From positions 496,001 to 560,000 of the forward strand of contig NZ_JAHEHX010000019.1 in NCBI RefSeq assembly GCF_024639685.1: 64,000 bases of DNA, in the 5' to 3' direction. Origin of the DNA: Polaribacter sp. (GTDB taxonomy: Bacteria > Bacteroidota > Bacteroidia > Flavobacteriales > Flavobacteriaceae). Of this stretch, positions 8,883 to 17,159 are shown piece after piece. The notes beneath the pieces are model-generated. The model had not been told where the DNA came from. It did no database searches and saw nothing but the letters and a program-made list of their open reading frames with translations. The translations under genes were made by a program, and so were the position numbers. The number at the start of each line of letters is the position of its first letter. The first letter of the stretch is position 1.

Positions 8883-10325
8883 ATGGCAATTTCTTTAAAA
8901 GGTGATCAGGAAATGAGTAGTGTTCCTACAACAAAAAGTAAGGCACTAAGAATTAACCTAAATTCAGATATTTATGGAACTTTTGCAGAAATTGGCGCAG
9001 GTCAAGAAACTGCAAGAAATTTCTTTAGATCTGGTGCTGCTTCAGGAACTATTGCCAAAGCAATGAGTGCTTATGATAAAGATTTTTCTGATGCTATATA
9101 TGGTGTAGAAACTGACAATAGGTATGTTACTGAATCTCGATTAAAGAGAATGTTAGGTCATGAAATTGGCTTAATGGAAGACAGGCTTAGTAGACAAAAA
9201 CACCCAAACAAGCTTTTTTTTAGCTATGCAAATACAGTAACTACTATAGACTTTGCACGAAAGTTTAAAGGCCATGGTTGGGTTGGTATTCGTTTTCAAT
9301 TAGACCCATTAGAAGATTATAATGAAATTGTACTGCATCTTCGGTTTAAAGAAACAGATGCCCGCTTGCAACAAGAAACTTTAGGAATACTTGGAGTAAA
9401 TCTTATTTATGGTGCATTTTATTTGAATGACAATCCAAAAGAATTAATAAAATCTTTTTATGATAATTTAGGAAGTCATCAAATAGAAATTGATATGATT
9501 AACTTCTCTGGCCCCCGTTTCATGTACGTAGACAACAGATTAATGAGTTTACAGCTGTTAAAAAACGGAATGACAAATGCAGTAATGTTTGGCCCAGATG
9601 GCAACAACCTACTTCCTGCACAAGTTCTATACAAAAAAAATATACTTGCACTTAGAGGTAGCTTTAGGCCTGTGACCAAAGTAAATATGAACATGTTTGA
9701 GCAGTCAAAAAAAATGTTCTTACAAGAAGATAAAGTTGAAGAAAGTAAAACTCAAATTATTTTCGAAATTACGCTTAGTAACTTATCTGCTGAAGGTAAA
9801 ATTAATGAGAGAGACTTTTTAGATAGAGCAGAACTTTTGTGTTCTTTAGGGCAAAATGTAATGATAACAAATTTCCAACAATATTTTAAACTAGTAGAAT
9901 ATTTAAGTGAATTTACCAAAGAAAGGATGGCTTTAGCAATGGGAGTTCATAACATGGTTCAGATATTTGATGAAAAATATTACAGGGACTTAAGTGGTGG
10001 AATTTTAGAGGCATTTGGTAAACTGTTTTATAGAGATCTTAAAGTGTATATGTACCCATATCATGACCAAGAAAATGATGACTACATTACCAGCGAGAAC
10101 CTAAAAGTTCATCCTAGAATGAAAGAATTGTACAAGTTCTTTAAAAACAATGGTAAGGTTTTAGACATACAAGACTTCGATAAAAAAATATTAGACATCT
10201 TTTCTAGAACTGTCTTAAAAATGATTAAGAATGGAGAAGATGGCTGGGAACAAATGTTACCAGAAGGAATTTCAGAAATCATCAAACAAAAAAAGTTGTT
10301 TGGCTACTCTAGAACAAAAAAGTAA
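8883..10325 (+). CDS. Conserved 480-residue protein of unknown function
   Basis: I do not recognise a catalytic family. The protein is soluble-looking, with no signal peptide or membrane helix. Conserved-looking stretches include SDIYGTFAEIGAGQETARNF near residue 27, HGWVGIRFQLDP near 138, and GLMEDRLSRQKHPNKLFFSY near 98. Relatives in flavobacteria carry inconsistent automatic names, and nothing here supports a receptor role. It has its own promoter and is followed at 54 bp by the sigma-factor operon. The full-length, well-conserved character suggests a core cytoplasmic function. Confidence 0.7.
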   Translation: MAISLKGDQEMSSVPTTKSKALRINLNSDIYGTFAEIGAGQETARNFFRSGAASGTIAKAMSAYDKDFSDAIYGVETDNRYVTESRLKRMLGHEIGLMEDRLSRQKHPNKLFFSYANTVTTIDFARKFKGHGWVGIRFQLDPLEDYNEIVLHLRFKETDARLQQETLGILGVNLIYGAFYLNDNPKELIKSFYDNLGSHQIEIDMINFSGPRFMYVDNRLMSLQLLKNGMTNAVMFGPDGNNLLPAQVLYKKNILALRGSFRPVTKVNMNMFEQSKKMFLQEDKVEESKTQIIFEITLSNLSAEGKINERDFLDRAELLCSLGQNVMITNFQQYFKLVEYLSEFTKERMALAMGVHNMVQIFDEKYYRDLSGGILEAFGKLFYRDLKVYMYPYHDQENDDYITSENLKVHPRMKELYKFFKNNGKVLDIQDFDKKILDIFSRTVLKMIKNGEDGWEQMLPEGISEIIKQKKLFGYSRTKK

Positions 10326-10379
10326 TTTTTTTTTATTAAACCTTTTCGGTAATTTCAAGTCTAAATAAAAAAGTTTTTT

Positions 10380-10928
10380 TTGATAGACGAAATTGCCTTA
10401 GTTAAAGATTTACAAAACAACTCTTCTAAAGAGGTTGCCTTTCGTACCCTAATAACTAATTATAAAGAACGTTTATATTGGCATATTCGTAAAATTGTAA
10501 TCAATCACGCAGATACTGATGATGTTTTACAAAACACATTTATCAAAATTTATTACAACATAGAAAGTTTTAATAAACAAAGTAAATTATATTCTTGGAT
10601 GTATCGGATTGCAACTAATGAGGCAATAACCTTCATTAATAAAAGAGCTAAAGAGCAACATATAGATATTACAACTTATTATAAAAAAGTTGCCAATAGT
10701 TTACAAAGCGACGTATATTTTAATGGAGATGAAATTCAACTTATTTTACAAAAAGCAATAGCATTATTACCAGAAAAACAACGTCTTGTTTTTAATATGA
10801 AATATTTTGATGGAATGAAATACGACGAAATATCAGAAATTTTAGAAACAACTGTAGGAGGCCTTAAAGCATCTTATCATCATGCTGTAAAGAAAATTGA
10901 ACATTTTATAAAAAACAATACTGATTAA
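10380..10928 (+). CDS. ECF-type RNA polymerase sigma factor (first of a three-gene signalling operon)
   Basis: A 182-residue group IV sigma factor. Region 2 contains DTDDVLQNTFIKIYYNI and YSWMYRIATNEAI (about residues 47-85). Region 4 contains LPEKQRLVFNMKYFDGMKYD and the helix-turn-helix ISEILETTVGGLKASYHHA near the end. The start is a TTG at 10380, chosen because MIDEIALVKDLQNNSS aligns with the usual beginning of the family and no ATG precedes region 2. It is followed at 32 bp by a single-pass membrane protein and then a Spy-like sensor. Confidence 0.9.
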   Translation: MIDEIALVKDLQNNSSKEVAFRTLITNYKERLYWHIRKIVINHADTDDVLQNTFIKIYYNIESFNKQSKLYSWMYRIATNEAITFINKRAKEQHIDITTYYKKVANSLQSDVYFNGDEIQLILQKAIALLPEKQRLVFNMKYFDGMKYDEISEILETTVGGLKASYHHAVKKIEHFIKNNTD

Positions 10929-10960
10929 ACCTTTTATATAAAAATAGGTCTAAAATACAA

Positions 10961-11503
10961 ATGAATAAAGAAAGCTTACATAGCGAACAATTTATAGAAC
11001 AGAAGGTTAATAAAAAACAACCTTTTTCTGTCCCAAAAGGATATTTTGAGAATTTTGATAATACAATTTATAAAAAAACAAAAGAGCAGAACCTCCCAAA
11101 AACATCTGCATTAAAAGTTTCAGACACCTACTTTAAAAATTTAGAGGATCGTATAATTTCTAAACTACCAAAAAATAAGAAAACACTTAAAGTTGTACGT
11201 TTTAAAAAATACGTTTTAAATACAATTCCTTTTGCAGCTGCTGCTGCTATCCTTTTATTTATTGGAATTACTACTAATAATTTTAAAAATAACTCTGGAA
11301 TTGATTTAGATTCGTTAACAGAATCTGATTTTGAATATTGGCTAGAAACTAACCCAATAAACACAAATGATATTGCTATTGTATTAAATCAAAACATATT
11401 AGACGAAACTCCTTTTTACTTTACTCAAATAGAAGACGAAATCATAGAGGAATTTGTTAATACAAATAACAACAGTTTTTTAATAAATGAATTAGACGAA
11501 TGA
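10961..11503 (+). CDS. Single-pass membrane protein, likely anti-sigma-like partner of the ECF sigma factor
   Basis: A 180-residue protein with a lysine-rich cytoplasmic N-terminal half, one membrane helix at about 88-107 (NTIPFAAAAAILLFIGITTN) and an acidic periplasmic tail. Two short repeated motifs, FSVPKGYFENF (residues 22-32) and LKVSDTYFKNLEDRI (49-63), look like tandem amphipathic elements that could bind sigma. Its stop overlaps the next start by 4 nt (ATGA). The function is inferred from position and topology; there is no zinc-binding anti-sigma motif. Confidence 0.7.
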   Translation: MNKESLHSEQFIEQKVNKKQPFSVPKGYFENFDNTIYKKTKEQNLPKTSALKVSDTYFKNLEDRIISKLPKNKKTLKVVRFKKYVLNTIPFAAAAAILLFIGITTNNFKNNSGIDLDSLTESDFEYWLETNPINTNDIAIVLNQNILDETPFYFTQIEDEIIEEFVNTNNNSFLINELDE

Positions 11504-11958
11504 ATACCACTAAAAAATTAATCATATTATGTTTAGGCCTTTTTTTAGGTTTGTCTACAAATGCACAAATTAGTTCAGAGAGCAGGCAGAAAATTAAAAC
11601 CTTAAAAATTTCATATGTAACAGAACAATTAAATTTAACTACAAAAGAAGCAGAAAAATTTTGGCCCATTTATAATTCACACGATATAAAAATTAATGAA
11701 CTTCGATTAGCTACCCGAAAAAACTTAAGAAAAATAAAGGAAGAACATAAATATCCCAATACTATCTCTGAAAAAGAGGCTAAACGTATTGTGAGTTTTA
11801 AGATGGAAACAGATCAAAAGATACATGAAGAACAACTTAATTTTATTTCAAAATTAAAAAGTATTTTAAGCTATAAAAAAATAATACAACTTCAACTTGC
11901 AGAAATTGAGTTTGGAAGAAATTTGATGCGAAAATACAAACAACGAAAAAGGAAATAA
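11500..11958 (+). CDS. Periplasmic Spy-like protein (sensor of ECF-type sigma factor)
   Basis: A 152-residue secreted protein with signal peptide MNTTKKLIILCLGLFLGLSTNA followed by QISSESR. The mature part is helical and charged: YVTEQLNLTTKEAEKFWPIY is a CpxP/Spy-type element, and the tail is strongly basic (KYKQRKRK). In Bacteroidota such genes lie at the end of ECF sigma operons and are named sensors of the sigma factor. It is translationally coupled to the membrane protein gene. A plausible model is periplasmic stress sensing relayed through the membrane partner. Confidence 0.8.
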   Translation: MNTTKKLIILCLGLFLGLSTNAQISSESRQKIKTLKISYVTEQLNLTTKEAEKFWPIYNSHDIKINELRLATRKNLRKIKEEHKYPNTISEKEAKRIVSFKMETDQKIHEEQLNFISKLKSILSYKKIIQLQLAEIEFGRNLMRKYKQRKRK

Positions 11959-11990
11959 AAAAAGGAAGCGTTATGCTTCCTTTTTTTATT
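11957..11990. terminator. Bidirectional terminator after the sigma operon
   Basis: Stem GGAAGC (11964-11969) / GCTTCC (11975-11980) with a 5-nt loop, flanked by A-rich sequence on the left and T7 on the right. It lies between convergent genes. Confidence 0.8.
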
Positions 11991-11991
11991 G

Positions 11992-12189
11992 TTATGATCT
12001 TACTAAATTCATACAATAATTTAACTCAGGTTTATTTGCTGTAAATTCTTTTAACCAAATAGAAAGCTCTTTAACTTCGTGAGGTAATAAACTTTTTAAA
12101 GACTTTTCTAACTCTTTACAAAACAACTCTGAATTAAAACTTACTTTCATCAAGATTGTTTTTGTGTATTCAAACATTGCCCTTGCCAT
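11992..12189 (-). CDS. Conserved small flavobacterial protein (65 residues)
   Basis: A 65-residue protein beginning MARAMFEYTKTILMKVSFN and containing LEKSLKSLLPHEVKELSIWL. The sequence style (charged, helical, no signal) matches a small protein conserved in flavobacteria whose function I do not know. The length, good codon use and a stop set right against a terminator support a real gene. It may be the last gene of a short leftward transcript. Confidence 0.65.
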   Translation of the reverse strand: MARAMFEYTKTILMKVSFNSELFCKELEKSLKSLLPHEVKELSIWLKEFTANKPELNYCMNLVRS

Positions 12190-12244
12190 AATTAAAAAAT
12201 TTAATAATAAAACGATTAATTACATTGTAATTTGTATTCAAATT

Positions 12245-12278
12245 TAACAAAAAAACCAACATTTAAATAAATGTTGGT
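12245..12278 (-). terminator. Terminator for the leftward 12307-15635 gene block
   Basis: Ten-bp stem ACCAACATTT (12255-12264) / AAATGTTGGT (12269-12278) with loop AAAT. On the minus strand it is followed by a run of seven T. Confidence 0.75.
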
Positions 12279-12306
12279 CTTAAATTTTAACTAAAAAAAT
12301 GTTAAT

Positions 12307-12567
12307 TTAAATCGCGTTAATCTTCTCAACTAAAGCTTTTGCTTTTGTTTCTAATTCTAAATTAATCGCTTTAAAATGTTGTTTTTTATTTTCTACATTC
12401 TTTACATGAACCTTAGCAATTAAGGCATCAAAAGTTTCAATTGCTTCGTCTATAATTGCGTCTCCCTTTTTTACTTCATTCTTTAATGTAGATACATCTA
12501 AAGTATATTCAATAACATCTCCTAATACGTAATTGATATCTTTCTTTAAGTTTTTAATGCTTGCCAT
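12307..12567 (-). CDS. Conserved small flavobacterial protein (86 residues)
   Basis: An 86-residue protein with no signal peptide, starting MASIKNLKKDINYVLGDVIE and ending ALVEKINAI. It looks fully alpha-helical, with regular Leu/Ile spacing, and may form a coiled coil. I recognise it only as a conserved hypothetical of flavobacteria. It is 24 bp downstream of the CAT-like gene on the same strand and is followed by a strong terminator, so it is probably the last gene of the kdsB transcript. Confidence 0.7.
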   Translation of the reverse strand: MASIKNLKKDINYVLGDVIEYTLDVSTLKNEVKKGDAIIDEAIETFDALIAKVHVKNVENKKQHFKAINLELETKAKALVEKINAI

Positions 12568-12591
12568 AACTTCTTATTTTAATTTGCAAAT

Positions 12592-13218
12592 TTAGTTGTT
12601 TTTATCTAATTGACTTTGAAATTCTTTAAAAAATAATCCTAGATGATATCCATCTACTAAAGCATGATTTACAGTTATCCCTACAGGCATTTTTAACTGT
12701 TTATTATCTTCAGTAAATTTACCAAAAGCCAATTTAGGAATACTATCATCTTTTATACCTGCATTCGGCTCTTTCTGACTTGTAAAAGAAACCCATGGTA
12801 AAGCAGAGCAATACATACAATCGTCAGAATTTACAAGCGGAAACAATGTTGCGCTATTTAGTATTCGTTCTTTCTCTTTTTTAAAATTTTTATGAAATGT
12901 TTTAAAATCTTCTGAAAAATTAATAAATGAAAATCCAAAAGTGTGATTGGGTCTTGCAATGGTTGCAGAGGCGTGAATAACATCATAAACAGCAACTTTA
13001 TTGTCATGTATTCGATACCTAAAGTTTTCAACAGCATTTAATGCTTTTAAACAGGCATGCAAATACAAAGCAAAAAAAGAAACATTTTCTTTTTTTGCTT
13101 TTTTATAGGCAATTGTTACATCTACAGAAGTAGTTATTGCAAAAAATGGATCTTTTAATGATTTAAAGTGTTTAAAATGTTGAATCCTATTCCAACTTTC
13201 CAATTCTAGATATCTCAT
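12592..13218 (-). CDS. Chloramphenicol acetyltransferase-family acyltransferase
   Basis: A 208-residue CoA-dependent acyltransferase of the type A CAT fold. The active-site motif HxxxDG is present as VNHALVDGYHLGLFF near residue 182. Other family hallmarks are the N-terminal WNRIQHFKHFKSL and the ISFFALYLHACLKALN-like helix. The CAT fold is used on many substrates, and chromosomal copies in flavobacteria are not necessarily resistance genes. It overlaps the HAD gene by 4 nt in the kdsB block, which argues for a housekeeping role. The substrate is unknown. Confidence 0.82.
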   Translation of the reverse strand: MRYLELESWNRIQHFKHFKSLKDPFFAITTSVDVTIAYKKAKKENVSFFALYLHACLKALNAVENFRYRIHDNKVAVYDVIHASATIARPNHTFGFSFINFSEDFKTFHKNFKKEKERILNSATLFPLVNSDDCMYCSALPWVSFTSQKEPNAGIKDDSIPKLAFGKFTEDNKQLKMPVGITVNHALVDGYHLGLFFKEFQSQLDKNN

Positions 13219-13907
13219 AAAATAGAAGGGAGTTCTTTAATGTTATTTAAAGTTACATAATTTTGATTAGATGCTTCTTTGTAACTTACTTGCTCATGAA
13301 CCCAAGTTGTATGAAAAGGAATGTGAACGGCAGAAGCTCCGATTGCAAGTAAAGGTAAAACATCGGATTTTAATGAATTTCCAATCATTAATAGTTCTGA
13401 AGGCTCTATTTCTAAATGTTTTAATAGTTTTTTGTAATCTTCTTCCTTCTTATCACTCATCACCTCAATATGATGGAAATAGTGTAATAGATTCGATTTT
13501 TCTAGTTTTCTTTCCTGATCTAATAAGTCTCCTTTAGTTGCTACTATTAATTTATATGTTCCGTGTAAAGATTGCAAAACCTCTTCTACACCCTCTAAAA
13601 GTTCAATTGGCTTTATTAACATTTCTTTTCCAATGTTTAAGATTGCCTCAATGGTTTTAGGGTTTACTGAATTATTAGACAACTCAATAGCGCACTCAAT
13701 CATAGACAATATAAAACCTTTAATACCATATCCATACAATGGTAAGTTTTCTATTTCTTTTTTAAATAATTCCTGATCTATTTTGTTTTTAGTTTCGTAT
13801 TTAGACAATAACTGAGCAAACTGTGCTTCTGCATCTCTAAAGTAGGTTTCATTTACCCATAGTGTATCATCAGCATCAAAAGCAATAACTTTAATCGTAT
13901 TACTCAT
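13215..13907 (-). CDS. HAD-superfamily hydrolase
   Basis: A 230-residue phosphatase-like protein. HAD motif I is FDADDTLW (about residues 10-17), motif II is LIVATKGD, and motif IV is [12 protein letters not shown] with the conserved metal-binding Asp. The helical cap between motifs I and II is class I. The gene overlaps kdsB by 8 nt and the CAT-like gene by 4 nt. Such coupling to kdsB hints at sugar-phosphate metabolism, though it lacks the small KdsC architecture and could be a general house-cleaning phosphatase. Confidence 0.85.
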   Translation of the reverse strand: MSNTIKVIAFDADDTLWVNETYFRDAEAQFAQLLSKYETKNKIDQELFKKEIENLPLYGYGIKGFILSMIECAIELSNNSVNPKTIEAILNIGKEMLIKPIELLEGVEEVLQSLHGTYKLIVATKGDLLDQERKLEKSNLLHYFHHIEVMSDKKEEDYKKLLKHLEIEPSELLMIGNSLKSDVLPLLAIGASAVHIPFHTTWVHEQVSYKEASNQNYVTLNNIKELPSIL

Positions 13908-14637
13908 TTTCTTTTAATAATTTTATTGCCTTTTCTAAATCTTCAGGAGTATCAATTCCAATAGATGTCTTAGAAGTTTCTATCATTTTTATTTTTTTAC
14001 CAATTTCCTGATAACGGATGGCTTCTATTTTTTCTGAAGCTTCTAAAGGTGTCATAGGTGTATTATAAAAATCGATAAGTACCTGCTTTCTAAAAGCATA
14101 CACTCCAATGTGCTTAAAGTACTTAACAGAAATATCAGAAGCTCTTAGAAAGGGAATTACACTTCTAGAAAAATAAATAGCTTTATTATCTACATCAGTA
14201 ATCACCTTAACATTATTTGGGTTTTCAATTTCGTCTTTATCAGTAATTTGCACCTTTAATGAAGCAAGATCTATTTCTTGGTGAATATCTTTTTTAAAAA
14301 CTTGAATTAGTTTCTTTAGCGATATTTCATCTATAAATGGCTCATCTCCTTGTACATTTACCACGACATCTACTTCTAAATTCTCAACAGCCTCCGCAAT
14401 TCTATCAGAACCACATTCGTGCTCTTTTTTGCTCATTATAGCTTTACCGTTTGCTTCTTTGATGGCATTATAAATTATAGGCGAATCAGTAACTACATAA
14501 ACATCATCAAATAAATGGGTTTGCAATGCTGCTTCATAAGTTCTTAAAATAACTGGTTTTCCTCCTAAATTTTTCATTAGTTTTCCAGGAAATCGAGATG
14601 CTTCGTATCTCGCAGGTATCATTGCTATAATTTTCAT
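13900..14637 (-). CDS. kdsB: 3-deoxy-manno-octulosonate cytidylyltransferase (CMP-KDO synthetase)
   Basis: A 245-residue nucleotidyltransferase that activates KDO as CMP-KDO for attachment to lipid A. It has the N-terminal signature [15 protein letters not shown], the metal and nucleotide stretch [10 protein letters not shown], and the family-typical HIGVYAFRK. Length and order are normal. The downstream HAD and CAT-like genes overlap head to tail, so kdsB is the promoter-proximal gene of the block, with a 73-bp gap from queD. Confidence 0.95.
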   Translation of the reverse strand: MKIIAMIPARYEASRFPGKLMKNLGGKPVILRTYEAALQTHLFDDVYVVTDSPIIYNAIKEANGKAIMSKKEHECGSDRIAEAVENLEVDVVVNVQGDEPFIDEISLKKLIQVFKKDIHQEIDLASLKVQITDKDEIENPNNVKVITDVDNKAIYFSRSVIPFLRASDISVKYFKHIGVYAFRKQVLIDFYNTPMTPLEASEKIEAIRYQEIGKKIKMIETSKTSIGIDTPEDLEKAIKLLKENE

Positions 14638-14710
14638 GATCTACATTTAAAATCTATTAAAAGATACTATTATACATAAAAGATACACTTTAAAAGAAAA
14701 GTAATTGAAA

Positions 14711-15124
14711 TTATTCACCTGAATAACTTACAAAATTCCTTGGAGTTTCGTACAGCGTAATCTTTAAATCTAAATTTGTTGGCAAATGCTTTCTTAGTTT
14801 TTGATAGGTAACTACGCAAATATTTTCTGCAGTAGGATTCAAGTCATTAAATTCAGGAACTTCAATATTTAAATTTTTATGATCAAAACACTCTTCTATT
14901 TCAGATTTGATTAAGTTTTTAAGAATACCTAAATCATAAACATAGCCTGTTTCTTTGTCAATTTCTCCTGTAAGAGATACTATTAACTCGTAATTATGCC
15001 CATGAAAGTTAGGGTTACTACATTTACTAAATACTTCTATATTTTTAGCATCAGACCAATCTTTTCGGTACAAACGGTGTGCAGCATTAAAATGTGCTTT
15101 TCTATGAACTGTAACTTTAGGCAT
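14711..15124 (-). CDS. queD: 6-carboxytetrahydropterin synthase / PTPS family
   Basis: A 137-residue 6-pyruvoyl-tetrahydropterin synthase-fold enzyme, probably QueD of queuosine synthesis. Zinc ligands are visible in KAHFNAAHRL and NPNFHGHNYEL, a catalytic cysteine in SKCSNPNF, and the later catalytic residues in CFDHKNLN and PTAENICV. It overlaps the end of idi by 8 nt. The alternative is a tetrahydropterin role; no other queuosine genes are in the window to decide. Confidence 0.88.
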   Translation of the reverse strand: MPKVTVHRKAHFNAAHRLYRKDWSDAKNIEVFSKCSNPNFHGHNYELIVSLTGEIDKETGYVYDLGILKNLIKSEIEECFDHKNLNIEVPEFNDLNPTAENICVVTYQKLRKHLPTNLDLKITLYETPRNFVSYSGE

Positions 15125-15635
15125 TTATTAGTCTTTTATAAGATTCTTTAAAAATAATTTTAAACCAAGCTGTATACAACTGGGGGTTTTCTGCTATATC
15201 TGTCTTAACAGTCTCTAAGGGCATCCACTTATACGCTTCTACCTCGTCTTTGTTAATAACAGGTGCGTCTTCATAATTTCCTATTAATACATGGTCTAAT
15301 TCATGTTCTGTTAAACCGTTATCAAAAGGAGCTTTATAGATGAATGAAAAAATTTCTTTTAACTCAGTAGAAAAACCCATTTCTTCTTGTAACCTTCTTT
15401 TGCCGGCCTCTATATTACTTTCTCCTACTCTTTGGTGAGAACAACATGTGTTTGTCCATAATAAAGGAGAATGATATTTGTGAGCAGCTCTTTGTTGTAG
15501 AAGTAACGCTCCTTCTTTATTGAATACAAATACAGAAAACGCCCTATGCAATAGCGCTTTTTCATGCGCTTCCATCTTTGCCATCGTACCAATCTGAGTA
15601 TCGTTATGATCAACTAATATCACTTGTTCTTCCAT
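15117..15635 (-). CDS. idi: Isopentenyl-diphosphate delta-isomerase, type 1
   Basis: A 172-residue Nudix-fold enzyme that interconverts IPP and DMAPP. The catalytic cysteine lies in WTNTCCSHQRVGES and the Nudix-like acidic motif is RRLQEEMGF. The start is placed at MEEQVILVDHND (15635); an in-frame ATG at 15665 would add MLFDYCIFVN, which the family lacks. It runs into queD with an 8-nt overlap. Confidence 0.93.
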   Translation of the reverse strand: MEEQVILVDHNDTQIGTMAKMEAHEKALLHRAFSVFVFNKEGALLLQQRAAHKYHSPLLWTNTCCSHQRVGESNIEAGKRRLQEEMGFSTELKEIFSFIYKAPFDNGLTEHELDHVLIGNYEDAPVINKDEVEAYKWMPLETVKTDIAENPQLYTAWFKIIFKESYKRLINA

Positions 15636-15722
15636 ATTTACAAATATACAGTAATCAAAAAGCAAAAAAAACTAATCCTTTATAAATTAAAAGGAATTCT
15701 CTAATTTTTAAGATTGATAAAT

Positions 15723-15730
15723 TATATTTG
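15723..15730 (+). promoter_or_regulatory. -7 element TATATTTG before the cyclophilin lipoprotein
   Basis: TATATTTG matches TAnnTTTG. It overlaps a TTG at 15728 that could be mistaken for a start codon, and so favours the TTG at 15758 as the true start. No clear -33 element is seen. Confidence 0.45.
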
Positions 15731-15757
15731 AGGTCAATTGTATTAAAAAACAAACTC

Positions 15758-16453
15758 TTGAAATTTACTATTAAACTTTTATTATTATTTCTTTTAATCT
15801 GCCTTCTAAGTAGATGTCAGTCAGATCAAAAACAAAAAATCATAAAAAAAGAAACTCCAAAAACTGTCAAAAAACGAGAAGTTAAAAAAGTAGAAAAATC
15901 ATGGGACAGTTTAAATAGAAACAATACTAATTCTTTTTTAACTGCTTATGGCAAACAAAATACGGAAACTAAGATACGTATCGAAACAAAATTTGGAGAT
16001 ATTAAATTACGTTTATTTAAGGATGTTCCCATACATAGAGCAAATTTTATTTTTTTAACTAAAATAAAATACTTTAACACTACAGTTATTTACAGAGTCG
16101 CTAAAAACTTTGTAATTCAAGGAGGTAACTCAGACAATTTGTACACCCAAAAACAAAGAAGAAAGTACGGGAATTATTTGTTAGAGCCTGAATTTAGAAA
16201 AAATAGAACGCATAAATTTGGTGCTTTAGCAGCTGCCAGGCAATGGGAAAATAATCCTAATAAACTATCTAGTCCTTTTGAATTTTATATTGTACATAAA
16301 CGTAGTGGAGCTCATCATTTAGACAACGAGCATACAGTATTTGGAGAGGTTATTTCTGGATATGATACTATGGATAAGATTGCAAAAATAAAAGTAGGTA
16401 TAGATGAATGGCCTGTAGAAGACATTCCTATGACAATAACAATACTCGACTAA
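15758..16453 (+). CDS. Cyclophilin-type peptidyl-prolyl isomerase lipoprotein
   Basis: A periplasmic PPIase anchored as a lipoprotein. With a TTG start at 15758 it begins MKFTIKLLLLFLLICLLSRC, a compact lipoprotein signal whose cysteine at residue 20 would be acylated. A lysine-rich linker follows. The cyclophilin domain (about residues 75-230) includes IRIETKFGDIKLRLF, FVIQGGNS and the HTVFGEVISGYDTMDKI end. There is no ATG before the lipobox. A TTG 30 bp further upstream is in frame but falls inside a promoter-like TATATTTG. It resembles gliding-associated PPIase lipoproteins. Its stop overlaps the convergent gene by 4 bp. Confidence 0.83.
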   Translation: MKFTIKLLLLFLLICLLSRCQSDQKQKIIKKETPKTVKKREVKKVEKSWDSLNRNNTNSFLTAYGKQNTETKIRIETKFGDIKLRLFKDVPIHRANFIFLTKIKYFNTTVIYRVAKNFVIQGGNSDNLYTQKQRRKYGNYLLEPEFRKNRTHKFGALAAARQWENNPNKLSSPFEFYIVHKRSGAHHLDNEHTVFGEVISGYDTMDKIAKIKVGIDEWPVEDIPMTITILD

Positions 16454-17043
16454 TCATTTTCTAAAACCTTTGTTAATATTTCTGCTGGTAACAATTTAGT
16501 AATGACCTCTAACTGCAAATTATCTATTGCTACATATTTCCACTCTGTTTCTCCGTCTAAAGAAATTGCAATAATATTTTGGGCTACTTTTACATTAAAA
16601 AACTTTGTCTTCTCGTTAAAAACAACATTTTTAGCCCCATACTGCTGCTCAAATTTTAACTTTAATGCATATAACAATCTATCATCTAAACCTAAAGCTT
16701 CGTCTTTTTCGTCTAGTATTCTTATTTTTTGATTTCCAACAATGTCTAAAATAGCGTAAAACTTATCTTTTGCTCTAAACACTTCAGAAATAGACAACAC
16801 TTTTGGCAATTCCGATACAATTTGCATTTTAGGATTGTTAAAAGTAGCCTTCATTGTAGCAACCAACTGCTCTTTAGGAACTACTGTAAACAATTCTTCT
16901 GCTGTATAGTCTAATGAAGCTGTAAACTTTTTATTTAACAACAATTGCTGCATGGTTAAGAAACGTTCTTTAATGATTTCGTTCTGAGCATTAACTTTAA
17001 AAATTGAAAACGCTAATAATGTAAAAAGTAAGTAATTTTTCAT
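16450..17043 (-). CDS. Secreted protein of unknown function (197 residues)
   Basis: Signal peptide MKNYLLFTLLAFSIFKVNAQ, with the AQ cleavage typical of flavobacteria, then a roughly 178-residue mature domain. It contains YTAEELFTVVPKEQLVATMK and a repeated beta-strand pattern, resembling an NTF2-like or DUF3887-like fold, but I cannot confirm that. No sorting domain is present, so it is probably periplasmic. It is divergent from prfC and convergent with the cyclophilin lipoprotein. Confidence 0.7.
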   Translation of the reverse strand: MKNYLLFTLLAFSIFKVNAQNEIIKERFLTMQQLLLNKKFTASLDYTAEELFTVVPKEQLVATMKATFNNPKMQIVSELPKVLSISEVFRAKDKFYAILDIVGNQKIRILDEKDEALGLDDRLLYALKLKFEQQYGAKNVVFNEKTKFFNVKVAQNIIAISLDGETEWKYVAIDNLQLEVITKLLPAEILTKVLEND

Positions 17044-17111
17044 GGACTTTTATATGTAAAATCTGTCAAATATATAAAATTAAACCTACACTAGATTTGA
17101 AATACTTATCA

Positions 17112-17142
17112 TTGATAATTGAAATTGTAAAATGTATATTTG
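17112..17142 (+). promoter_or_regulatory. Bacteroidota-type promoter for prfC
   Basis: -33 TTG at 17112-17114, then 20 bp, then TATATTTG at 17135-17142, which is 17 bp before the prfC ATG. This is one of the clearest consensus promoters in the window. Confidence 0.7.
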
Positions 17143-17159
17143 CACCTCAAATTTTGTAA

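Noticed and set aside
12592..13218. Calling the CAT-fold gene an antibiotic resistance determinant
   Set aside because: It lies in a conserved-looking chromosomal operon with kdsB and there is no mobile element nearby.
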